DNA of 46,221 bases, taken from contig CALMYG010000131.1 of assembly GCA_937873455.1 (NCBI GenBank), forward strand, positions 1 through 46,221. Direction: 5' to 3'. How positions within the stretch are numbered: the first letter of the stretch is position 1; each line of letters starts with the position of its first letter. Source of the stretch: an uncultured Verrucomicrobiota bacterium (GTDB taxonomy: Bacteria; Verrucomicrobiota; Kiritimatiellia; CAIVKH01). Below the pieces are notes generated by a model. The model did no database searches. It was not told where the DNA came from and worked only from the letters and a program-made list of their open reading frames with translations. Shown one piece after another: positions 1-8,819 of this stretch. A program made the position numbers and the translations under genes.

Positions 1-35
1 CAATACCGGCAAAAGCTTTTTCAGCGCAACGCGCA

Positions 36-458
36 TTAATTCAAATGTGGCACCAAGGCATCAGCAACCCGGGTCCCGGCAAATGGCACCACCTTATTCG
101 GGGTGTGCCAATACTCGATAAAACTGATTTCCAGCACGTCATCAGCATTGAGCACAGCTTCAATCCGGCCATCGCCGGTCGGCGGATTGGAAAACGGCGC
201 GACCAAAACCCCGTCCTGGACCGACCAGGTTCCGGTCATGCGTTGCCGTGATCCATCGGGAAAGTTGGAAATCAGCAACGTATTGTCGCCCTTGAGATGA
301 AGATAAACGGCGATTTCGCCGGCGGGAGTTCCACCCCGGTGCATGGCCCACGTGCCGACAAAGCGATCTTCCTCGCTGCGCCCGCCGCCCCCGCTGTCAC
401 AGGAAATCGAGCCTATCGCGGCCGCTAGAATAACAAATATATAAAGATTTTTTTTCAT
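36..458 (-). CDS. Small putative lipoprotein with lipocalin-like beta-sheet domain
   Basis: The 140-residue product begins with a lysine pair and a hydrophobic stretch ending in a cysteine at residue 20 (GSISC). This fits the permissive lipobox pattern, although the -3 residue is Ser rather than Leu. A Gly/Ser-rich linker follows. The rest has alternating beta-type strands with two Gly-Thr-Trp motifs (VGTW near 34 and TGTW near 75), as seen in small lipocalin-like domains. That fold is an inference. The protein is probably anchored in the outer membrane or periplasm. It is transcribed away from the rest of the locus, and its link to polysaccharide synthesis is unknown. Confidence 0.7.
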   Translation of the reverse strand: MKKNLYIFVILAAAIGSISCDSGGGGRSEEDRFVGTWAMHRGGTPAGEIAVYLHLKGDNTLLISNFPDGSRQRMTGTWSVQDGVLVAPFSNPPTGDGRIEAVLNADDVLEISFIEYWHTPNKVVPFAGTRVADALVPHLN

Positions 459-594
459 GCCAAAACGAATGATTGGGCGGCAAAGTAGAACGTTTAGGCG
501 AACGAATCAACATAAAAATTATCGCGCAATGAATATTTTTAAATAGAAACCACTTGCTTTTTTGCCGACCCGTGGGTATGACGCATGCATCTTT
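459..594. promoter_or_regulatory. Divergent intergenic region, probable promoters
   Basis: This 136-base gap separates the divergent lipoprotein and the small protein starting at 595. The stretch from about 508 to 562 is markedly AT-rich compared with its surroundings and includes ATTTTTAAAT. It most likely carries promoters for both genes. I could not assign -35 and -10 elements with confidence. Confidence 0.3.
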
Positions 595-1128
595 ATGTCA
601 ACAAGCAACTTAAATACAGACCCGCGCGGCCTGGAGGGGTTATCCCAACCGGCGGCACCCAAGAGCAGCGGGCGTCCACGCAAATTCATTGAGCCCAGTC
701 ACCCGATTACCGTGACCCTTCCCGAACGGACGCTGGAGGCCTTGGCCACCATTTCCGATGACCGGGCGAAGGCCATCGTCATGGCCGTTGATACGCTGCG
801 ACCACCGGATAATCGTTCGGAGCACGCGCTGGTTCAAGTCATCAAGGCATCTGAGAAAACCAGCATGATTGTTGTCGGCGCCAATCAGCTTTTAAGCGCC
901 ATTCCCTTTCTAGGCTTGGCGGAGGTCGCCCCCGGGCGCTACCTGCTTCACCTGATTTCCGGCACGTCGTTGGCCGACTTGGAGGTCGCGCTGGATGATA
1001 TTCTGGAAGGCGATCGCGGGACGGACATCGAACGGGCCATGGTCGCCCAACTGCGCATGCAGCTAAAAAAAGTCCGCCGCACGCGGAGCGTTCACAAAGC
1101 GGAAGTGCTGATCGTTCACACCGAATAG
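595..1128 (+). CDS. Hypothetical protein with possible ribbon-helix-helix N-terminus
   Basis: I chose the ATG at 595 (177 residues). The frame stays open back to a TTG at 562, but neither site has a clear ribosome binding site. Residues 26-30 read GRPRK, an AT-hook-like basic motif. It is followed at about 37-66 by a strand-helix-helix pattern (ITVTLPERTLEAL onward) resembling ribbon-helix-helix DNA-binding proteins. Residues 75-140 form a separate alpha/beta segment that I do not recognise, and the tail is basic. It could be a transcriptional regulator at the edge of the locus. The gene converges on the membrane protein at 1144 with only 15 bases between stops. Confidence 0.65.
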   Translation: MSTSNLNTDPRGLEGLSQPAAPKSSGRPRKFIEPSHPITVTLPERTLEALATISDDRAKAIVMAVDTLRPPDNRSEHALVQVIKASEKTSMIVVGANQLLSAIPFLGLAEVAPGRYLLHLISGTSLADLEVALDDILEGDRGTDIERAMVAQLRMQLKKVRRTRSVHKAEVLIVHTE

Positions 1129-1143
1129 CCGCGACTGCGTCCG

Positions 1144-3192
1144 TTACCGCCCTTCATACAGGCGGAACGTCCGCGTTTGAGCCTCGTCACGAAATACCGT
1201 TCCCCGCGCGCTATGCACAATCGTCCGGTACGCGAAGGTTTTTTCCCACTGCGGTTCGGGCTCAACCGGTATTTCTACGGGATAAATCGCCATGCCGCGC
1301 CGGGTGCTGGTGAGCCAGACCACCCGCAAGCCCTCCTCTTGCTGCAAGCGCCGGATCATTTCCAAAAAGGCGCGATGGTGCTCAGGATTTTTGGACTGCC
1401 AGAGCGGGCGAGCATTAAGGACCTGCCGGCCTTCAGCAAGCAACAGGGGCGTTCCCCAGCGGGGATCATCCGCTACGATGACTTCATCCAAACCGGTTGC
1501 CGCCGCGAACTCGCGCACCAGCGTTACCATTCCCGGGTAATCGCCGACCCGGATGGCATCCCGGGTCAACCGGACGGCATCGACCGCGCCCCACAGCAGG
1601 GCACCGGCGGCTAGCGCAGACCAACCCTTCGGCCAGGCATGGCGGTTTCGCCAGCACCACCACATGAAAAATCCCTGGGCAAAGGCCATAAACGGCAGCA
1701 ACGTCGGGACGTAGCGACGCAAGGCCCACGGATAAATCCCGGCAATACCGGGCAGACACAGGAATAACGAGGTCGCGGCGCCGCACAGCAACACAAAAAC
1801 CAACCAGGGCATGACCGTACGATCAGCGCGACGGCCAGCCAGTGCGAGCATGCCAAGCGCGGCAAGGACCCAGGACCCGGCGCCGGTGAACGCCATCAGC
1901 AACCGGACGCGGTTGAGGATATCTCCCATCCGGGTTCCGCTCAGCCATTCCGGCCAGGCTGTCGCCAAGCCGGGAAGATGCAGGAGCGCCACCAGACCGA
2001 TGATTCCCACACCAACGACCAAGGCGAAATAGCCGGCCCCCTCGCCCAGTTTTCCGGCCGCCCGGGAACCAGGACGCACCCATGCCAGGACCCATCCCGA
2101 GGCAAGCAACAGGCCATACGGAATCATCACCGCCAACCAGACCTGATCCTTTTGTTGCAAACGGTCGAGCGTCACATCCGCCAGAAGCGCATTCACGAGA
2201 ATGCCGAGCAGTAATCCGGTGTGTCCGGCGAAGTACCGCGACATCACGCGTCGAGGCGTAGGCGATTCATCCAGCAAGGCCAGTCCGGTTAGCAGTAACG
2301 CGCCGATGACGGGAAAATTAAAGTGATTCACGGTGGCTGCGCCAAACGCCCATGCGACACCCGCCGGCCAGGCCTGATTCTGCTCCGCCGCCCGCCGGGC
2401 CAGCCACCAACCGCCGGTCAACAACACGAGGTACAGCATCTCGGCCGTGGGAATGGCCTGCTGGTACCACCAGAGCGGGGCGACCAACCAAAAGAATCCG
2501 CAACAAACCGATGCCGAGGGTCCCCAGCGCCGGACCATCGCCGCCACCACCGGAAGTCCCAGCAAGGCCAGAATCGCCGGAAACCTCACCAACAATTCAT
2601 AGCCACCCAACCGGTAAAGCCAAGCGCCGCAGATCGGGGTAAGCGGAAAAAAATACAACGGGAGATCACCGGTTTCCATGGTCAGCGGCACACCGGGAAA
2701 TGCTTCGCGGTAGTCGCCTTCCGCCTCGCTGACCAGAAGGCGCTCCTGCTCGGTCAACCGGGCGTGAATGCCGCCGGATAACGCCACCCACCCCTGGCGA
2801 TCGGCAATCGCCACCGCGTTGTTTTGGTAAAGCCCGGGATCCCAGCCGCCGGCCAGCCACTCGGAGCGCGGCGGGGCCACCGCGCCGATCACCACCAGCA
2901 GCGCGACCACGCCACCGGCCCGAAGGGTCGATGCCGCCCGCCAGTCGGCGCGGCGCGCCCGCACAAAGCCGATGGCCACCACCGCAGCCCAAGCCAGTAC
3001 GTCCAGCATCGGGGTCCATATGCCAAGCGCGGCCAGCACCAGCACGGGAATGAGATTGGCAAACAGGCCGTACAGCGCAATCAATCCGGCGCGCACCCAC
3101 GCGCCGTCATCCGGATCACCCGAGCGAGCCGCGGCCCACGGCCAACCGGCCAGCACCACGCGCGCGGCCAACCATGCGGCTTCGATCATCAT
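1144..3192 (-). CDS. Polytopic GT-C-like membrane glycosyltransferase
   Basis: This 682-residue protein has about a dozen hydrophobic helices up to roughly residue 550, then a C-terminal soluble segment. The first large extracytoplasmic loop holds Trp-Asp-Pro (Asp118), the position where GT-C enzymes keep a catalytic acidic residue. The same Asp-Pro appears in the membrane proteins at 18506, 21294 and 23494. GT-C enzymes move sugars from polyprenyl-phosphate donors on the periplasmic face. Its upstream neighbour (3196-4182) is a GT2 of the type that makes such donors, and only 3 bases separate the two genes. A GAGG sits close before the double ATG. The acceptor and sugar are unknown. It could instead be an uncharacterised O-antigen ligase or polymerase. 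Confidence 0.8.
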   Translation of the reverse strand: MMIEAAWLAARVVLAGWPWAAARSGDPDDGAWVRAGLIALYGLFANLIPVLVLAALGIWTPMLDVLAWAAVVAIGFVRARRADWRAASTLRAGGVVALLVVIGAVAPPRSEWLAGGWDPGLYQNNAVAIADRQGWVALSGGIHARLTEQERLLVSEAEGDYREAFPGVPLTMETGDLPLYFFPLTPICGAWLYRLGGYELLVRFPAILALLGLPVVAAMVRRWGPSASVCCGFFWLVAPLWWYQQAIPTAEMLYLVLLTGGWWLARRAAEQNQAWPAGVAWAFGAATVNHFNFPVIGALLLTGLALLDESPTPRRVMSRYFAGHTGLLLGILVNALLADVTLDRLQQKDQVWLAVMIPYGLLLASGWVLAWVRPGSRAAGKLGEGAGYFALVVGVGIIGLVALLHLPGLATAWPEWLSGTRMGDILNRVRLLMAFTGAGSWVLAALGMLALAGRRADRTVMPWLVFVLLCGAATSLFLCLPGIAGIYPWALRRYVPTLLPFMAFAQGFFMWWCWRNRHAWPKGWSALAAGALLWGAVDAVRLTRDAIRVGDYPGMVTLVREFAAATGLDEVIVADDPRWGTPLLLAEGRQVLNARPLWQSKNPEHHRAFLEMIRRLQQEEGLRVVWLTSTRRGMAIYPVEIPVEPEPQWEKTFAYRTIVHSARGTVFRDEAQTRTFRLYEGR

Positions 3193-3195
3193 GCC

Positions 3196-4182
3196 TCAAG
3201 GTGCGGGAGGTTGGTTTTCGCCGTTATCGCGCAACGTGCATTCCAAGCGTTTAACCCGGAATAACGACTCGTCCACCGCGACGCGAATGCGGTCCAGCAT
3301 TTCCGCCACCACACCGACAATAAACATGAAGATGGCGGTTCCGATAAAGGCGCCACCCACGAAGCCGGACCATTTATGCGGGGTGAAGATTCCGGTCGTC
3401 CACTTCACATAGCCGAGAAAGGCCACAAAGCAGAGACCCAGCAGGGTAAGCACGGCGGCAATTTTGCTGAAGAACCGCAGCGGGCGGTAATCGCGGTAGG
3501 TTTTCAAAATGATCGAGGCCGTCCGCCAGCCGTACCGGAACAGGTTGTTGGCGACCCGGCTTTTGCCGTGTTCACGCACGCCACGCACCCGCACCGGCAC
3601 CTCCTTGATTGGGACGTGAGCGAAGGCCAAGCTCAAAAACACTTCATGGGTGTAGGTAAAGTCACCGAGCAGCACCAGCCGGAGGAACGCATTTCGGGAA
3701 TAGGCGCGAAACCCGCAGGAGACGTCATAAAACCGGATTTTCACCATGGAACTGACCCAGCGGGCGATCTGATCATTGCCCCACTTTTTCACCGCCGGCA
3801 TCTCGGGAATAAACGCCGGGTCGACAAAACGCGAACCGGTGACGAAGTCCGCCTCGCCGTTAAGGATCGGCCGGATCAGGGCGGGAATGTCATCGGCATT
3901 AAACTGTCCGTCGGCATCCATGGTGACAATGATGTCCGCGCCCAATTCAGAGGATTTCATCAGGCCGGAGCGGAAGGCCGCCCCCACCCCGCGCGGCTTT
4001 TCGTGCGAGACCACGACCGCGCCGGCGGCTTCAGCAAGGGACGCGGTCCGGTCGGAGGAACCGTCGTTCACCACCACCACGCGCACCGCATCGATGCCCG
4101 GAATGGTTTTCGGGATGGAAGCGATCACCTCAGCGATCGTCGCTTCTTCATTCAATGCCGGCAATTGAACCACCAGTTTCAT
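3196..4182 (-). CDS. GT2 polyprenyl-phosphate glycosyltransferase, GtrB/DPM1-like
   Basis: The 328-residue enzyme starts at ATG 4182, where the GT2 fold begins directly (KLVVQLPALNEE). An upstream extension to 4272 is open but looks non-coding. Motifs are the N-terminal LPALNEE, VVNDGSSD for nucleotide binding, and the metal-binding DADGQ with a following GSRF. After the catalytic domain come two hydrophobic helices (about residues 235-260 and 270-295), the layout of GtrB-type enzymes that transfer a hexose from a nucleotide sugar to undecaprenyl phosphate at the cytoplasmic face. It precedes the GT-C gene at 1144-3192 in the same operon, a classical donor-synthase plus transferase pair. The identity of the sugar cannot be read from the sequence. 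Confidence 0.9.
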   Translation of the reverse strand: MKLVVQLPALNEEATIAEVIASIPKTIPGIDAVRVVVVNDGSSDRTASLAEAAGAVVVSHEKPRGVGAAFRSGLMKSSELGADIIVTMDADGQFNADDIPALIRPILNGEADFVTGSRFVDPAFIPEMPAVKKWGNDQIARWVSSMVKIRFYDVSCGFRAYSRNAFLRLVLLGDFTYTHEVFLSLAFAHVPIKEVPVRVRGVREHGKSRVANNLFRYGWRTASIILKTYRDYRPLRFFSKIAAVLTLLGLCFVAFLGYVKWTTGIFTPHKWSGFVGGAFIGTAIFMFIVGVVAEMLDRIRVAVDESLFRVKRLECTLRDNGENQPPAP

Positions 4183-4270
4183 ACGGTTTCCGCCTTGTCT
4201 CGCAGCGTGTTGTTTCGGTATCTTCTCTTGCCAGTACCGCATGTGGCGGGATTGAGCAAGACGATACTTC

Positions 4271-5224
4271 ATGGACGCAAATCAAACGACTCCGGACAAA
4301 CCAGCTTCTGCATTACAACCCATGCGCATTCTGGTTACCGGCGCTTCGGGCTTTATCGGGAGCCATCTGTGCCGCGCCCTTGTGGCCGATGGCGCAACGG
4401 TGGTCGGGGTAAGCCGTGAACACCCGGATGCGCTTCCGGATGGTATCACGCCGACCCAAGCCGACTTGACCGATCCCGAGCAAGCGACGGCGCTGATCGC
4501 GTGCCACCGCCCGGACGTCATTTATCATTTGGCCAGTTGCGTAACCGGCGGCCGCGACATCAGCCTGGTCCGCCCGACCTTCACGGCCAACCTGGCCGCC
4601 ACGGTTTATTTGATGGAGGCGGCATCGCGCGCCGGTTGCCGGCGATTCGTTCTGACCGGCTCGCTGGAAGAACCGGACCATGCGCAGGCCCCGCCCTCCT
4701 CGCCGTATGCCGCGGCCAAGGCGGCCGCCACCGCCTATGCGCGAATGTTTCACGCCCTCTATACGTTTCCCGCGGTCATTGCCCGGGTCTTCATGGTGTA
4801 CGGCCCGGATCAACGCGATGAAAAGAAGCTGGTCCCCTATGTGATCAACCAGCTATTGGCCGGGACATCTCCGCGCATGAGCAGCGGCACCCGGATGGTA
4901 GACTGGATCTATGTTCAAGACGTCGTCGAAGGACTGATTCGTTTGGCCCGGGCGGAAGGCGTCGCGGGCAAAACCATCGACCTCGGCTCCGGGGAAATGA
5001 CCTCGGTCCGTTCGGTGGTGGAGCAAATCGCCGGCCTTATGGGCAACCCCACGGCGTTGCATTTTGACGCCGCGGCCGACCGTCCGATGGAGCAGGTCCG
5101 GATCGCCAACATCCAGGAAACCGAAGCGGCGATCGCTTGGCGACCGCGTTTTAGCCTGAGTGAAGGGCTGCAAGCGACCATCGACTGGCACCGTCGGCGC
5201 CGCCCCCCCGTGACCCACGCGTGA
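4271..5224 (+). CDS. NAD(P)-dependent extended SDR, sugar epimerase/reductase family
   Basis: The 317-residue protein has the Rossmann motif TGASGFIG (residues 23-30) and the catalytic Tyr146 and Lys150 (SPYAAAK), so it belongs to the nucleotide-sugar epimerase/dehydratase/reductase family. The active-site strand reads LTGSLEE (Ser131), without the Thr-Asp-Glu triad of 4,6-dehydratases. A C-4 ketoreductase or epimerase is therefore more likely than a dehydratase. The start may be ATG 4271 or ATG 4322, which begins right at the fold (MRILVTG). Neither has a clear ribosome binding site. It opens the large plus-strand operon and overlaps the flippase gene by GTGA. It probably acts with the cytidylyltransferase, methyltransferase and epimerase downstream. 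Confidence 0.88.
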   Translation: MDANQTTPDKPASALQPMRILVTGASGFIGSHLCRALVADGATVVGVSREHPDALPDGITPTQADLTDPEQATALIACHRPDVIYHLASCVTGGRDISLVRPTFTANLAATVYLMEAASRAGCRRFVLTGSLEEPDHAQAPPSSPYAAAKAAATAYARMFHALYTFPAVIARVFMVYGPDQRDEKKLVPYVINQLLAGTSPRMSSGTRMVDWIYVQDVVEGLIRLARAEGVAGKTIDLGSGEMTSVRSVVEQIAGLMGNPTALHFDAAADRPMEQVRIANIQETEAAIAWRPRFSLSEGLQATIDWHRRRRPPVTHA

Positions 5225-6786
5225 GCACCCAGCCTCCAACGGATGCGACGCCTTCGCCTGATCGCCGGGGGCGCACCTTGGCCAACCTGCTATTCGCCAG
5301 CTTCGGTTACGTGGCCATCCGCATGCTGATCGCGCCGGTTCGCATCAAACTGCTGACCACCCTCTTGACCAAGGAAGACTACGCGCGACTTACCTTGATC
5401 ATGCTGACGGTCTCGTTCATCACCCTGATCTCTTCCCTGGGCAGCCTGGAATACATGCTGCGAAAAATTCCCGGACAAGCCGCGGCGTTTCAACATTCCG
5501 TTCTGCGCACGATCATGACGTATTTCGGCCTGTTGGCGGGGGTGATCGGGTTGGTCGGCGCGGGGCTTCTCGTGCTGTGGGCGCCGGAAGCGCTGGGGCT
5601 ATCGTCCACCGATATCGTGGCCTGCGGCCTCATTCTGATCATCGCGGTGCATCTTACCCAAATTGTTTATTTTCTGATGGGGCGTTCGGCGTACGCCCAG
5701 TCTCGTATGCTGATGTTGTTTTATGCGGACGCCTGGTTTCTTCCCGTGCTTGCCTTCATGTGGTTCCAGGATATTTCAGTCAGCTTCATGTTATGGCTGT
5801 GGGTGGTCTGGTTGATGCTCAGCGTGCTGGTTTCCCGTTACCTCGCGCCGATGAAGGCGGTGTGGCAAGCGCCGGCCTCACAAAAACAACTGCGGGAAAT
5901 CCTGGTCTTCGGCATTCCGCTGCTTCCGATGATCATGGGAGAATGGATTTTCCAGGTTATCGACCGCTATGTGTTGGTCGCCTTCTCCGATCTGGAAGGA
6001 CTGGCCAACTTCACCTTATGCTTCAACATCGCCTGGGTCGGCGTGGCGACCGGGACCTCCATGCTCGATGTGCTGATCACCGAATTCTACAAAACCCGGA
6101 ACCGGGTAGATTCGCGCGACCTGAACCAGCTGCTCGCCAATCCGCCCCTGCGCACGTCCTTCACCATGCTGCTTCGCTTCAGCCTGCTGCTGGTTATTCC
6201 CATGGTGGCGGCCCTGGCCATGGCCCGCGAGCCGATCATCCTGCTGCTCAGCGATCCCAAGTTTGCCGACGCCGCCGACCTGATGGCTTGGATCGCCCCC
6301 ATTCCCTTCTGTTACCTGATGGTGGTGATTGCCGGACGGACGCTGCTGGCCATTGACCGCGGCTCCATCGTGGGCGGCGCCACACTCGCCGCCGCCGGCG
6401 TGCATGCTGTGCTCAGCATGGCGCTCGCCCCGCGCCTGGGCGAGCGCGGCGTGGCCCTTTCCGGTTGCCTGGCGTACGGGTTGCTGGCCATCTACCTGGG
6501 TGCGCGGGCGCGGTTGCCGGCCTGGGTCAATTGGCGCGAATTCAAGCCTGTGCGCATGCTGGTCTTTATCGCCTGGTGTTTTGGCATCATCGCCGTCGCG
6601 GTGGACGGACTGGATGGACGACCACTCGCCAGCCTGGTGGTTGCGGCTTTGGGCTGTTTGGCCGCGATGTTCGGCCTGAATCTCGTCGGTAAAGCCGATA
6701 TCCACCACCTGATGGCCTCCATGCACGGGCCATCCGCCGCGCCGGAAACCGGAAGCGGAGAACCGGAACCCTTTGCCCGGGATTAA
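5221..6786 (+). CDS. Polysaccharide flippase, Wzx-like (MOP superfamily)
   Basis: This 521-residue protein is hydrophobic throughout, with about 12 to 14 membrane helices after a polar N-terminus. The first helices (LANLLFASFGYVAIRM) and the central ILVFGIPLLPMIMGEWIFQVIDRYVL resemble lipid-linked oligosaccharide flippases. Such proteins move undecaprenyl-diphosphate-linked repeat units from the cytoplasmic to the periplasmic leaflet. The GTG start overlaps the stop of the SDR gene (GTGA), which suggests translational coupling. A second, distinct flippase lies at 38679-40139, so the window may serve two glycans or contain two merged loci. Confidence 0.88.
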   Translation: MSTQPPTDATPSPDRRGRTLANLLFASFGYVAIRMLIAPVRIKLLTTLLTKEDYARLTLIMLTVSFITLISSLGSLEYMLRKIPGQAAAFQHSVLRTIMTYFGLLAGVIGLVGAGLLVLWAPEALGLSSTDIVACGLILIIAVHLTQIVYFLMGRSAYAQSRMLMLFYADAWFLPVLAFMWFQDISVSFMLWLWVVWLMLSVLVSRYLAPMKAVWQAPASQKQLREILVFGIPLLPMIMGEWIFQVIDRYVLVAFSDLEGLANFTLCFNIAWVGVATGTSMLDVLITEFYKTRNRVDSRDLNQLLANPPLRTSFTMLLRFSLLLVIPMVAALAMAREPIILLLSDPKFADAADLMAWIAPIPFCYLMVVIAGRTLLAIDRGSIVGGATLAAAGVHAVLSMALAPRLGERGVALSGCLAYGLLAIYLGARARLPAWVNWREFKPVRMLVFIAWCFGIIAVAVDGLDGRPLASLVVAALGCLAAMFGLNLVGKADIHHLMASMHGPSAAPETGSGEPEPFARD

Positions 6787-6794
6787 CGGGAAAC

Positions 6795-6801
6795 GAAAGG
6801 A
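6795..6801 (+). promoter_or_regulatory. Ribosome binding site deciding a GTG start
   Basis: GAAAGGA lies 7 bases before GTG 6809. This makes that GTG the best start of the GT4 gene, ahead of TTG 6773 inside the flippase gene or ATG 6824, which has no such site. Confidence 0.6.
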
Positions 6802-6808
6802 TAGAACC

Positions 6809-8008
6809 GTGCTGGACAGCGCCATGATAAAATCTACGTCTCGATTCCTGAAGCGCGTGTGGCGTCGCGCGCGCGGACTCAATGAACGGTGTGTTTCGCT
6901 TCAACCCGTAAACCACGCGGCGTCTCGCGGCCGGGTCTTGTTGTCGTATGTTATTGACGCCGCGCTCGTCCGTCGACCGGATGCTTTACCGTATTCCCAC
7001 CCTCACTTCTGGGAAACGTGGGCGATGATCCAAGGCTTTTTGGACGAGGGCTACGCCGTGGATGTTATTCACTGGACCCGACGGCAACCGTTGCCGCGGC
7101 TGGATTATGACATCTACGTGGATGTTCGGCGCAACTTTGACCGTTACGCCGCGGCCCTGCCCGCCTCCTGCCTCAAGATCGCCCACATGGATACCGCGCA
7201 TCATACCGTGCATAACGGCAATCAGCGACGACGGCTGGCGGAACTCCAAGCCCGGCGAGGCATCGCCCTCGACCCCTTTAAGCTGATCGAAGAAAATCAA
7301 GCCGCCGAACATGCCGATCTGATTACGGTATTAGGCAATACGTTCACGATCGAATCGTTTGCCTTCGCACAAAAGCCGATCACCCGCATTCGCCTCTCCA
7401 ACGCTTTCACCTACCCATTCCCGGAATCCAAGGATTTTCATTCCGCGCGCTCGCGCTTTCTTTGGATGGGAAGCGAGGGGTTCGTCCACAAAGGATTGGA
7501 CCTGGTTTTGGAAGCGTTTGACGGGATGCCGAATCGCGAGTTGATCGTCTGCGGCCCGATCGACCGGGAACCGGCATTCCGAAAAGCCTTTGCCGACTTG
7601 TTGTATCGCCGCCCAAACATCAAAACGCCGGGCTGGGTGGATGTGGCCGGGCCAGCCTTCAAGCACATCGCGGAATCGTGCATCGGCCTGGTGTATCCAT
7701 CCTGTTCCGAAGGCGGCGGCGGCTGTGTGATTACCGCCATGCACGCCGGGTTGATACCCATCGTCACGCGGGAAGCCAGCGTCGATGTCGAGCCGTCCTG
7801 TGGCATGCTGCTGCCCGACGCATCCGTGGCGGGCATTCGGCAGGCCGTATCCGATGTGGCGGAAAAACCCGAAGCCGAATGCGCCGGCATGGCGCGCGCC
7901 GCCTGGTCCTGGGCGCGCGAAAACCATACCCGGGAGCGGTTTCGCCATGAATACCGGGCATTCGTCCGCTCGCTCGCCGACCGGCTCGAAGCGAAACGCG
8001 CGACGTGA
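6809..8008 (+). CDS. Glycosyltransferase, GT4-like (group 1)
   Basis: The 399-residue product has the GT-B layout of retaining GT4 enzymes. The C-terminal domain opens with a strand and the motif HKGLDLVLEAF, then GWVDVAGPAF and a nucleotide-sugar-binding segment SEGGGGCVITAMHAGLIPIV that corresponds to the EX7E region. The N-terminal half is divergent. The enzyme should act in the cytoplasm, adding a sugar from a nucleotide donor to a lipid-linked acceptor. The GTG start is supported by the upstream GAAAGGA. The gene follows the flippase by 22 bases in the same operon. Donor and linkage are not predictable. Confidence 0.85.
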   Translation: MLDSAMIKSTSRFLKRVWRRARGLNERCVSLQPVNHAASRGRVLLSYVIDAALVRRPDALPYSHPHFWETWAMIQGFLDEGYAVDVIHWTRRQPLPRLDYDIYVDVRRNFDRYAAALPASCLKIAHMDTAHHTVHNGNQRRRLAELQARRGIALDPFKLIEENQAAEHADLITVLGNTFTIESFAFAQKPITRIRLSNAFTYPFPESKDFHSARSRFLWMGSEGFVHKGLDLVLEAFDGMPNRELIVCGPIDREPAFRKAFADLLYRRPNIKTPGWVDVAGPAFKHIAESCIGLVYPSCSEGGGGCVITAMHAGLIPIVTREASVDVEPSCGMLLPDASVAGIRQAVSDVAEKPEAECAGMARAAWSWARENHTRERFRHEYRAFVRSLADRLEAKRAT

Positions 8009-8051
8009 AATGCCGTATTGTTTCCGGTCCATCTATCGTTAAGATGCTGCC

Positions 8052-8819
8052 ATGCGTGACGAATACGATTGGCTCTATTTATCGCCCCACCTGGATGACG
8101 CCGTCCTCTCCTGTGGCGGGCAAATACACCGCCATACCCGGGAGGGGCAGACGTCACTCGTGGTCACCCTGATGGCGCCCGATCCCTGCTGGCCGCCGCC
8201 CTCACCCTTCGCGTCACGCTTTCTGGAAATGTGCGGTTTGGGGCCGGATGCCGGAGCGGTGCGTCGTCGCGAAGATGAAGCAGCCTGCGCCGTCCTCGGC
8301 GCGGACACCCTCCATGCGCCGTTCCAGGAAGGCAATGTGCGCCTTGACGCGCACGGGCAAGCGTTATATCCCGACCCGGCCACGCTGTTCGGTGCTGTGC
8401 GCGATGACGATCAAGCCGTACGACAAGCCGTGACGGCCTTCCTGAACGAGCTGCCGCGTGGCACGCGGGTGGTTGCCCCGCTCGGCATCGGCGGTCATGT
8501 CGATCATCAAATCGTGCGGTCGGCCGCCGAAGACGTTTTCGGATCCGACCTGCTCTACTACGAAGATTTTCCGTATGCGAACAAATGGGGCGCGACCCGC
8601 CCGTTCACCCAACCCGCCTCCGCCTGGCATTCACAGGTCATTCGTCTGTCCGCGGCGGACCGGAACGCGCGGCTGGCCGCCTTCACACGCTACGAATCGC
8701 AATGGCGCATGCTCTTCGGAAGCGAAACCGCCATGCGCGTGAAAAACCGATTGTTCCTTTTGCGGCGCGGCGGCGAACGCCTGTGGCGCCATCAACCCGG
8801 AAAGAGCACCCATGAATGA
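8052..8819 (+). CDS. PIG-L/LmbE family deacetylase
   Basis: The 255-residue protein carries the zinc-site motif PHLDDAVLSCGG (His13, Asp15, Asp16), a variant of the family's PHPDDE, together with GGHVDHQIV (His149, Asp151, His152) and the family helix RREDEAACAVLG. These enzymes remove N-acetyl groups from sugars such as GlcNAc on glycolipids or small thiol precursors. Here the substrate is probably an N-acetylated sugar of the polysaccharide or its lipid-linked precursor. The gene overlaps the next GT2 gene by 8 bases. Some family members lack deacetylase activity, so the exact reaction is inferred. Confidence 0.88.
   Translation: MRDEYDWLYLSPHLDDAVLSCGGQIHRHTREGQTSLVVTLMAPDPCWPPPSPFASRFLEMCGLGPDAGAVRRREDEAACAVLGADTLHAPFQEGNVRLDAHGQALYPDPATLFGAVRDDDQAVRQAVTAFLNELPRGTRVVAPLGIGGHVDHQIVRSAAEDVFGSDLLYYEDFPYANKWGATRPFTQPASAWHSQVIRLSAADRNARLAAFTRYESQWRMLFGSETAMRVKNRLFLLRRGGERLWRHQPGKSTHE

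Noticed and set aside
3376..4419. A 347-codon plus-strand open frame opposite the GT2 gene
   Set aside because: It lies antisense to a gene with clear GT2 motifs, its product is rich in His, Gly and Arg without any domain, and it is explained by the codon bias of the opposite strand.
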